DNA of 64,000 nt, taken from assembly GCF_020382885.2 (NCBI RefSeq), contig NC_058504.1:10654519-10718518 (forward strand), given 5' to 3'. Of the stretch, positions 54,977 through 64,000 are shown piece after piece (positions within the stretch are counted from its first letter, which is position 1; the number at the start of each line of letters is the position of its first letter). Source of the DNA: Scatophagus argus (lineage: Eukaryota; Chordata; Actinopteri; Scatophagidae). Under the pieces are notes generated by a model. The model was not told the DNA's origin. It saw nothing but the letters and a program-made list of their open reading frames with translations, and ran no database searches. The position numbers and the translations under genes are program-made.

Positions 54977-57900
54977 CTGATAGAACAACAACAAGTTTCA
55001 TTCTTTAGTTTCATTAAAACCCCAAAGATAAACCTGCACTGACGTGTTCAGTAACTCCAGTGGTTGAGAGATAAGGATGATGATTAGGACAGATGTGATA
55101 TTAAGCAGCGGAGATTTTAAGTGTTTATTTTTTTATTATTTTGTTTGCGACTCTTCTGTTGCTGCTGAAGTACATTTGAAGCCTTTATTTGTAAGAAGCC
55201 ACACTATCAATCTATCACACTCTGAGATGGTATTTAAGAACAGCAGTGCTTTGAGCTACACTATATAGACAGGGTTGGGCTGGGGCCCTTACCTCCACTG
55301 AAGGGAAATCTTTTCATTTTGGACAATGCTATGCTTACAACTTTGTGGCAACAGTTAGGGAAAGATCATTTTCTATTCCAGCATGACTGTGTCCAAGTGC
55401 ACAAAGCAAAGCTCCATAAAGACATGGGTGTATGAGTTTGGTGTGGAAGAACTTGACTTGACACAGAGTCCTGACCACAACCCCATCCAACACCTTTGGG
55501 ATGAACTGGAATGGAGACTGTGAGCCAAACCTTTTGGTCCAGCATCAGCGCCTGAGCTCACAAAGGCTCTACTGCATGAATGGGAAGCTGTTATAGCTAC
55601 AAAACTGTATATATATTTAGAATTTTCATTTCATTCTCAACTTCAGTCTCATAGGTCATTTGTTTGCTGAGCTTTTCACTTTTGAAATCACACTGATTTG
55701 TTCAGTATTCTTGTTGCATCCTCTCACAAAGGCACCTTTTTATTCCCTCCAGTCAATTTCGTTACCTTTGTGGTGTTAAACCCCCCTGTGCTGACGTAAC
55801 CGGCCCCGAACATCTTCTCGTAGCGCAGAATGCCACGGCTGGTGTACTGCTGGTTGTCCAGGAACTGCTGGAAGGTGCTGAAACCGTTCTGGGTGTTTGA
55901 GGAGCGGGGAACCTTCTCCAGCAGCCAGCACATCTGGTTTGGGTTGTTTTTCATCTGGAAAAGGAGGAAGAAGAAGACATGATAGAAAGGATGGAGATGC
56001 CTCCAGATCATGCCTCCATCACACACTGCTATGGCCTCCTACTTTATACTTTAAATTTTATTTGACATTTCAGAAGACTTAAATGACTCTACCTCAATGT
56101 AGGTCTTCACGTTCTTTTTTAACACAATGTCAAAGCCAAACTTTTGGCCCCCCTCTGGCCCTTCTTCTATTGACGATACCAGGTGGCTGTACTGTGCGTC
56201 AGTGCGGTAGCAGGTAGGGTTGAAGTCCCTCTTGGAGTCACCTTGGTAGAAAGTTACAAGCTGAAATGAGTCCTTCTCGCATTTGTAAAGAAAAATCTAT
56301 TTGCTATTCCTGCTGAACATTCAGAATCAACAGAAAAAGACTTATATACATCGTTTTAAGAGACAAAATTGAATCTAGACTACAACACTTTTTTTGTCAT
56401 GTTCCAAATTTAAAACAGAACCTTGAATTGAATGTGAATCTTAATTATTGTAATGAATTTCTCTAGTCAGATTCAGTTTGTATCAATGTTTACGTCGTTA
56501 TTATGATGAAAGAGAGACGAACATGTCTTGATTGCTAGCCCAGTACCTGACCGGTGGTTGCAGGACTCTCTGAAGAAAAGAAAGCCACCGGGTCGCAGCC
56601 AGCCCAGCATCTTCTCCATAAGGGACTTCAGCTCCTCGTCACTCACGTACATCAGCAGCCAGTTGGAGAAGATGAAGTCAATGCTGAGGAGAACAGGAAC
56701 AGACACACTAAATACAAGGTATAATTTTAATTTAATTTTAACCACACACGTTAACTGTAGGACTTTTTGTTAAATCTATCTGTTTGTATTTGAAACAACA
56801 GCAATTTAGCATCTCCAATAAATACGATCCAGTTTTGTGTTAGTTTTAAGCTATTTTTTTGGTAAAAATAGTCACATAATGTCACTTTAGTTAGCATCAG
56901 CTGACAAATCAAATTGATGCCCTGATGATGTCACTAAATGAAAACTTAAAGAATCTGCATAATTATTACAGTACTAACGCTACAGGTGTCTTAACGCACA
57001 CCTGTTCGGGGGGACTTCCAGCTTTGTGACGTCAGCTTGCATGAAGGTGACGTTACTGTGGTGACCGTTGTCCTGCCTGTTCCTCTCCACAAAGCTTTCC
57101 ATGAAGTCCACGGCAGTCACATGGTCGGCCACGGTCAGCAGGTGGCGGGTGTAACGACTGTCGAGACACGCGTCAGTATAAATCTATCCAGCCTTCATTA
57201 TCAATCCATCACGAAGCATTCAATCAAAATATTTGTATTAAAATTCATTGTATTAAAATTCATTGTATTAAAATTCATTGTAACAATGTTAATTCATTGT
57301 TGTGCAAGGATTCTTGCACAGAAATAAGGTCCTGTTCTCCCAGCTTTGTAGAGACAGGCAGTCTCTCAGTCCTAGATTATTATCTGTGAGCGTGTTATGG
57401 TGTTATCCACTGTGAAATCTCACGATGCCACCTGTCATTCTGCTTTAGATTCATAACTGGTGACTGCACTTTAACAAAACCTGGGCTGGATTTCTTGCAT
57501 TCCAATAAGAAAGCATCATTGGCTTCGGTCTTTGGCAATACCTTCACCTAACCCTAACCTCAGCCTAACCTTAAAGCACGTCTTCAGCCTAATATTCTAG
57601 AATTTATGTTGTGGGGACTTGCATTTTGTCCCCATAAGTCAGGCGGGTCCTCATCATGTGACTGTGTAAACAGATTTTTGTCCCCACAGGTACAGCTTTG
57701 CGCTCACCCAATGCCAGCTCCCAGCTCCAGCACTTTGTATCCAGCCAGGCAGGGCAGCATGGACAGGATCTCAGGAAGCTCCTGCTGGGTCAGCTCCTTG
57801 GCACGAGAGTCCAGCATCATCTCCTCTACTGTGGCGCCCTTTGAGTGCTCCTTCCAAAACTCTGTCATGTTTCTACGAGCTGTGAAGCACACAGGTGCCC

Positions 57901-59892
57901 AGATTAGACTGGCAAAAAGGCATCTGGACACAAATGAAACTAACAGAATATTCACTCTTACAGGGTGAACCAGAAATTGTTTACAGCTTTCTTTCTGCTG
58001 GGTAAAATATAAAGGGAACTAGTGGTGAAGAAAGTATTCAAAACCTTTACTTAAGTAAAAGTAGCAATACCTCATCTTAAAAAAATTACAAGTAAAGGTC
58101 CTGCATTCAAAGGCTTACTTAAGTATAATTAGAAAAGTACTGTCAGCAAAATGTATTTAAAGAATCAAAACTAAAAGCAATCATTTCACTGAAAGAAGCT
58201 TAGTTTTAGGGAGCTATATAGTATTATAATACAGGATGATTATTACTTACACACTAATATGTAACTAATCTTTCACTGCTGTAGCTCGGAGAAAACTTAA
58301 TTTAGCTATTCTGTATAGTGTCTGACAGTCTAACCTGCAGCCCTCCACCTCCAATCTCATGAAAACATTTCTTACATCCTAAAATCCATATTTTCTTAAA
58401 AGAAGTTTAAAAACTACTATATTCAAACAGTTGAATTTATTGAAACAATGAGGCAGGTTGTTACAGAAGATTTACGGAAAATGAACAACGAATGAAAAAC
58501 TGTGAAAATACTTGAAAGTGCAGGTTGGAATATTCTTACTGCGCTGACAGTTTTTCACTTTTAGTGCACAAAATCATTGACTCAGTTACAGAGCAAAGCG
58601 ACTTGACATGGAGATTTTGTGCACTAAGCAATATTTTATATTTCAGAAGCAGATCAGAAATCAGATTTATATGAGAAATCTTGCTGTAAAGTAAGCAGCC
58701 ACTATAGCTGCCAAATAAAGGCAGCGCAGTGAAGTAGAAATCTGATGTAGCATGAAGCAAAATCAGTCTTATTAATCTCCTTTTACCGCAGTGGGATCAC
58801 GGATATCCATTTGATGAAGTATTCATAATTGTGTCTCAAATGCAAGCACAGAACGGAAAATACATGTAGCTCTGCTGATCGTGTTTTCTCTGAAATATGT
58901 GGCAAAGTTCAAAGACAACTGCCTGTGAATCATCTATCAAGTAGTTCAGAAAAAAAACAACCTGTTTTCTTTTAATATAAAATATATGTCCAAGCAGTAA
59001 ACTGCTGTTTAAAAGTGACATTTTTACAAAAAATGTACTTTAATACATAACTTTTTTTACTGTTCTTCAGACAAATGTCTAGCACCCGGATTAACCTTTA
59101 CTCAAACCTGATTACGGCAAACTATCTCAAAACAATATGCAGCACATCTGCAGACTGCGGAGGTTTACACTTTTTCTCCATCACAGTTTCAAAAGTGATT
59201 CATGCTTTTGTCAGTAGCGCGCGCAGTATGTTCTACTTCCACGAGACACTCTGCCAAAAGGGAGAATGCTGGATAATGTGGCAAATATAAAAATAAATGA
59301 ACAAAAAAAATCCGCAAACTCTCAATGACGAAATCCTCAGGTGTCTGGATTTATCAGCAAAGCTATTGGTCTGTAATGTGTTCCAGCACACAATGCAACA
59401 AGCTTCAGGAAATGATGCAATGATGTAGTGGTATGTAATAAAGAAATATGGTCTACCATGACCGAAACAATTTACAGTAAAAACTAAAAAAAAAGAAAAC
59501 ACAAGCCTTTCTTTCCCTTTCCTGATCATTTGTTGCTTGACATCCAGAGACAACTCATAAATCAATCAATCACGGCACAGCAAACAACATTAAAAGTCTT
59601 CACAGTCCTCTGTGTGGGTCCACATGAAGTACTAGGAAGTTAACTTTGACACAGGATAAAGCTACAGGTTCATCTGACAGCTCACTCAAATCACTGACAC
59701 ATTCCAGCACAGCGTTCACAGTAGGATTACTTCCACCGGCTGAACACTTGACACAAAACAACATGTGGCAGCACTAATGAAGTCCACATGTCGGTGGCAT
59801 CAGGCTCCAACACCAAACATCAAGAAAGCAGACACAAATCAAACTGTCACACCACAGGAACACAGTTTCACTCTGCTCATACCTTTTTCCAT
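52732..59892 (-). CDS. pmt: Phosphoethanolamine N-methyltransferase, 12 exons, 491 aa
   Basis: Cytosolic SAM-dependent enzyme that methylates phosphoethanolamine three times to phosphocholine, feeding phosphatidylcholine synthesis. Exons: 59883-59892, 57708-57879, 57002-57157, 56547-56683, 56093-56241, 55766-55954, 54887-54976, 54696-54785, 54482-54604, 54114-54245, 53003-53119, 52732-52842. The frame holds (1476 nt). The protein has two class I methyltransferase domains: an N-terminal one with [14 protein letters not shown] and [11 protein letters not shown], and a C-terminal one with [16 protein letters not shown] and [11 protein letters not shown]. The 491-aa length equals that of two-domain plant enzymes as I recall. 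The first coding exon has only ten bases (MEK plus one base). It was chosen because it supplies an ATG in good context (ATCATGG), a GTATGA donor and the right phase for [14 protein letters not shown]. The inner Met at 57868 is an alternative start. Mammals lack this gene, whereas fish keep it. Confidence 0.94.
53385..53530 (-). mobile_element. Probable tRNA-derived SINE fragment in pmt intron 10
   Basis: GGTTCCCGGCCACAATCGAACC resembles a Pol III B box in reverse orientation, and the flanking GGAAACAAGGAGAAGGAGATG text matches a very common percomorph repeat. It is truncated or decayed and no clear target duplication is seen. Confidence 0.45.
55270..55620 (+). mobile_element. Degenerate Tc1/mariner-like transposon fragment
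   Basis: In pmt intron 6 the plus strand reads [19 protein letters not shown], the signature around the last catalytic acid of Tc1-like transposases, followed by a stop and decayed sequence. Upstream text such as GGCAACAGTTAGGGAAAGATC also fits the family. No intact reading frame or terminal repeat is present. A related scrap lies at 62985-63075. Confidence 0.65.
57235..57279. repeat. Tandem repeat, 15-bp unit, three copies
   Basis: GTATTAAAATTCATT occurs three times head to tail in pmt intron 2, and a fourth partial unit follows. Confidence 0.9.
57610..57688. mobile_element. Short palindromic-ended element next to the pmt exon 2 donor
   Basis: 79 bp bounded by TGTGGGGAC and its exact complement GTCCCCACA. 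It resembles a repeat I recognise from many fish genomes (GTGACTGTGTAAACAGATTT core). It ends 13 bp from the donor GTGAGC (57702-57707) of pmt exon 2. Confidence 0.55.
57880..59882 (-). other. pmt intron 1; nothing recognised
   Basis: 2.0-kb AT-rich intron separating the ten-base coding exon from exon 2. I see no known repeat body or RNA gene. The frame at 59233-59565 has no recognisable domain. Confidence 0.5.
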
Positions 59893-60060
59893 GATGGTCT
59901 TTAGCTGATTTATCCTTATTTATAAATTAGCCTCCAATAGCTACCTAATCTGGCAATTAATGTCTTAATTATATATATATAAAAGGTTACTGTAAGCAAC
60001 CCCTCTCTGTCAGAGTGGAGGTTTCAGCCTGTGTGGGAGCTCCTTAAATAGCAGCAGGAC
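59893..60060 (-). promoter_or_regulatory. pmt 5' UTR and possible TATA-type promoter
   Basis: Two TATA-like words precede the ATG on the coding strand: TTTTATATATATATAA (59972-59987) and CTATTTAAGG (about 60042-60051). The second would place a start about 120 bp upstream of the ATG. This is position and motif only. Confidence 0.3.
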
Positions 60061-63000
60061 CGTGGAGGAGATGGTCGCCAGGTAGGAAACTGGCCATTAG
60101 GATGCGCCAAATGTGAGGGCATGGGAGAGAGAGGAGGGGGGTGTTCATGAATAATCATACGAGGACAAGGGTCTCCAGCCTATCAGAAGCTCGTTTATGG
60201 ACGTGATTCCCCTGACAGCGTGAACACATAATAAGCGTCCATAAAAGACCTCAGACTGTTGCCAAACGTTGATAAGTTAGCGCGTCAGTGAAGTACACTC
60301 ACATCTGTTGGCTTACGTTGAATAGCGCTGTTTCTCCCAGCCACGGCTTCCCTCCCCGGCTCCGGGTCCGCCGCGTCTCAGATGTGCTGACGAGGAGGAA
60401 ATGTCCCGTGGCATGCGCCGATTACGCAACATTGCCTCATGGTGCAGCTGTTAAGGTGGAGAGCACAGAGCGCTGAGCCGCCCTCCCCTTACTATCACGC
60501 CAGATAATTTAGTGTTTTACTGTCATTTTCTGATTAGTCCACTATCCACGGGAGGTCGTGTGGGAGGAGCAGTTGTCAGAATTAGAGACGATTGTCCATG
60601 TGCAAAAAACAAACAAAACAAACAACAAAAACTGCCAAGCTGTCAGGGGCTACATGAGCCTTCTTAATATATTAATACGTATATATACAGTCAATATATA
60701 TCGGCTATCCAGCCAAAGGCACAGCCTGGTTGATGTCATGTGTAAGGGACAGGTAACAGGTAACAATTAATGCATCATTTCCTCCTTCTTTAAGATGAGT
60801 TATATACGTTTACGTGTTTACTGTTGCGCATAAGGACAGACTCTTCTACCTTTCACAATAAAAGCCTGACACTGACATACCGGTAGGCAGACACATGTAT
60901 CAATATTAGTATATAGTAGTATATTTAGCAGTTAAGACAAGGTAATACAATTCATACTTAATCCTCATTATTGCCACATATATTATTGGCTAAAATACTT
61001 TCAAATTATTTTGTTTTCCAAAGCCACCTTTTATTTACATTCATCAGATTAGCTTATTTGCATTTAGATTAGATTTACATTATTTGCAGTCATATATTGT
61101 TGTGGTGCAAACACACAGACTAGATTATCATTATTTCTAAGTCTAACAGTTGCCAAAATTGCTACCATTAATAACAGTTTACATTTATTTTTCACCTGCT
61201 ACAGCTGATGGTTTTCCACAGCCACAGTGTGTGAAAGGAGGCCTGGTTTGGACACTGCAGCAACTTTACTTCCTTCTAACAAACACAACACCAGCAAATT
61301 ATTCTGGTTGTTTCTACTGTGTCTCCTTCTCTCTACATACAAATTATGGAAACCAAGAGTGGAAATGGTAATTTTATTTTGTTAATTTTCATACTCAGTC
61401 GCCACCAGTACAGCTGGATCTGAATTAGGAATAATATTTTGGTCAAACAAACAAACAAACAAACATTCCAAAGTTAGCTCAATACATGTTGTACTAAATG
61501 GAATAAATGCACCAGATGTGCTATTTTGAGTCAAGACTTGATGAATATTGTATTGTGATACAGTCTGTTATAGGCATGACTCAGCACGCATTACCGTAGA
61601 TCTGACATTGAATTAGAGAGCGAGAGAGGGAAGGGCTTTTGGAGCTAAAGCAGTGTGTTATCATTTTATGCGCGCATGCACTCGTGGATGCGTGTTTGTG
61701 TGTATGTGCAATTTATTGTTTGTTTGACTTTTTGCCCAGTTCCAACTCAAACATATCCAAAGGTCACTGTAACCGGACTGAGCTAAATGAGGTCAGCAGT
61801 GGTTTTCTGGGACTTTAAGGCCCAGATAGTGGCTCAGAAAGTCCCTGTGTATAACCAACATGGACTAAGAGCGTGTGTTTAATGTGAATAAAGATGTGTG
61901 GTGTTTGGGTTTGAATGGATTTTGAATGTGGTTCATGTAATTGCATTTATACTCACTGTCCATTTCTGCTGGCTATGTCCTCAGCTGTGTTATCCCTGTA
62001 GTAATTACTTACTTACTATTTATGAACTACTACATAATATATCGAGACTGTTACGTTAATCCTCGACCTTGGAAACAACTAAACAAGTCTTTGAACAAGG
62101 TTTATTCAGTAACTGTTCTGGAGTCCATCACGGACAACAAGTATTTAAAACACTCAGAAGAATGAACGTTTGAACAACTACATTTCCATGACAACCCTTG
62201 TTAGTGAGACCAAAAGCTCCAGACTGGCCATACAAAATAGACCTTTCGGTGTGACTGTATTAACAGTATAATACATATTTTAAAATCAGACAAACCTGGT
62301 GTTTACACTGAAGCAAATTTGTAAATTGCAATAATTAGAAACACCAATGGTAGTAGTATTTTTAAACATCAACAACATTCACAGCATGAGGAAGAACTGA
62401 GACCCAAAGCAGCACATTTATGTGAAAATTAATATGATGTACTGGTTCATTAAGTTAGAAGATCTGAAACAAAGAAGCTTAGACAGTTTGATGATTCTTG
62501 GGGCCATTTGAGCAGACACGTGGTGTACAGTATAGCTGTGTTAAAGCTATGTTGATGTAACCCACACACTGGTAGGAGATTTGCCATCAAACGCTGAACA
62601 TCACGTAACAGAGACGAGTTATGCGTTTGAACAAAAAGAGCTGAGGAGGAAAATAATTTTGGAAGCGCAGGTTGAAGAGTCTAAATCTCCCACTGCAGTG
62701 AAGAGTCTGTAAATGATTAGTCACAGTGGTATTATTATTGTTGGCACAGCTGTTGTGAAAGGCTCACTTCTTAAATTAAAGCGACACGTTCTGCAAGGAA
62801 AAAACACATTCAGAGCCATCGTTCGCAGTCTGATTTTCGTTGCTGCTGGTGTTGTATTTGTAGCCATCCAGGCTAACAAGAGACTACTAACTACTACTAA
62901 GTCTTTTCACATATTTCATTTGTAACAAAATATTCAAAATGGACATTGATGTTTAACATGTAAATATTTCATACATAATATGGACAAAAGTATCCAGACA

Positions 63001-64000
63001 CATGGGGCTGTTTTTCACAGGTTGGGCTTGGCCCCTCTCTTCCAGTGAAGGAAAATCTTAATGCTTCAAGTCCCTGTTGGTGCAATGGTTTAAACCGATC
63101 ACATTAAGTGCATTAGCATATTTATTAAGGGACAAGATTGAACTGAAACTCTCCAAGGGAGGGCACCAAAGTAAACAAAACAAAACAAAACACACTCACT
63201 CTTGTCCACTAGATGTCAGGAAAGGCACACAAAAATATTCATGACTGCTGGTAGCACAGCAGGTGCATGCAGGCAGCGGCTGTGGAGTGTGAGAGCATAT
63301 GAGGAGGGACTCATGTACTGAAGAACCTTGGCAGCAAAGTCATTTGTTTCTTCTACTGTCATTACAATTTCATAATAAAGGAGAGCAGAAGCGACTGTTG
63401 ACAGATTTTAAGCATCTAAAGTTTGGAAAGCAGCAAAGCAGGACGCTAATTACATCATAACGTTAAATTTAGCACAAAGAAAAACTTCATCAAAGCCTAT
63501 ATAACACTCAACAAACAGTTTCATGGTTAGTTTATAGGCTTGTATACAGAATAGGGAATCCTGGATGCACACTTTGAATCGTTCCTGTAAAGGCAGCTGA
63601 TCCACTGAGCCGTGCTATGACTTTATATATTTTTGAAGGTTAAAGTCACATTCGACTCTCCGCTTTCAGGGCATTTCACAAAATTCTAATTCAAACGTGG
63701 CTGTAAAGCAGCAGGCATCAACAGCTGTTACATATGAAGTAGGAGGAGAATCACTGTCATGCTTCATAACATCAAAATATGACATGGTGCATTCGGGATG
63801 AGGTCTAAGGCACCTTTCAGTCCGGGGTGTGTGCCGGCTTTACATTCCTTGCACGGACAGACGTGTAATGATAATAGCAGCCCACTGTGATCATCACTTG
63901 TAAATATTCATGAGGCCTTTCATGTGGAGACAGTTTGTTTTGTTTTGTGTGCTACGCTCCAAAATTAGCAACTTCCCCTGGGACTGGAGCGTATCTCTGT
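60061..64000. other. Region upstream of pmt; no gene recognised
   Basis: CpG-containing DNA at about 60330-60480, then AT-rich sequence. The short frames (for example 60288-60476 and 61941-62165 plus) show no known domain. A scrap of Tc1-like repeat lies at 62985-63075. Confidence 0.5.
62985..63075 (+). mobile_element. Tc1-like repeat scrap
   Basis: GGACAAAAGTATCCAGACAC and TTCCAGTGAAGGAAAATCTTA are words of a widespread fish Tc1-derived repeat. Part of it (CCACTGAAGGGAAATCTTTT) is shared with 55270-55620. No coding capacity remains. Confidence 0.45.

Larger units (their letters stand above)
55766..57879 (-). other. pmt: pmt N-terminal methyltransferase domain and linker (exons 2-6)
   Basis: The SAM-binding motif [17 protein letters not shown], is split by intron 2. 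It is followed by [12 protein letters not shown] (acidic loop binding the SAM ribose), [29 protein letters not shown] and [12 protein letters not shown]. In two-domain enzymes of this family this half usually performs the first methylation. Exons 5-6 code the linker that leads to the second domain, with [19 protein letters not shown] at its end. Confidence 0.88.

Noticed and set aside
1-64000. CRISPR arrays, bacterial operons, rRNA or intact tRNA genes
   Set aside because: The repeats present are microsatellites and eukaryotic transposons. No regularly spaced repeat array and no cloverleaf candidate was seen apart from a decayed SINE B box.

Overview
The window is nuclear DNA of a bony fish, most likely a spiny-rayed (percomorph) teleost. 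The evidence is three intron-rich vertebrate genes. They include phosphoethanolamine N-methyltransferase, which fish keep and mammals lack, and a factor VIII with a very short B domain. The introns carry teleost-style interspersed repeats, and a DNA transposon is present in intact copies. Nothing prokaryotic (operon, CRISPR, phage) is seen.

Layout. All three genes lie on the minus strand, in transcriptional order pmt, then a MORC gene, then f8. (1) 1-8730: noncoding DNA downstream of f8. (2) 8731-28295: coagulation factor VIII, 27 coding exons that join in phase to 1670 aa. Many exon lengths equal those I recall for human F8. (3) 28296-33505: the f8/MORC interval, filled mostly by hAT copy 2. 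(4) 33506-50894: a MORC3/MORC4-type GHKL ATPase with a CW zinc finger, 17 exons, 897 aa. It has two introns with the signature of the minor (U12) spliceosome, one of them AT-AC. (5) 52732-59892: pmt, 12 exons, 491 aa, with two methyltransferase domains. (6) 59893-64000: upstream DNA in which I see no gene.

The most striking feature is a 3327-bp hAT transposon present three times in 17 kb (24351-27677 plus, 30172-33498 minus, 38360-41686 plus). The copies have equal length, the same intact 621-aa transposase, and three different perfect 8-bp target duplications. They therefore arose by separate, very recent insertions, not by segmental duplication. One sits beside the f8 exon 2 splice donor, one directly at the MORC stop codon, and one in a MORC intron. 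Copies 1 and 2 are inverted around f8 exons 1-2 and the f8 promoter region. The element also carries degenerate pieces of its own gene: an inverted piece in its 5' leader and a direct piece in its 3' end.

The three host genes have unrelated jobs: phosphocholine synthesis, nuclear chromatin regulation, and blood clotting. Nothing suggests they act together. Exon borders were read by eye from splice signals and confirmed by reading-frame continuity, so a few could be off by a base or use an alternative site.
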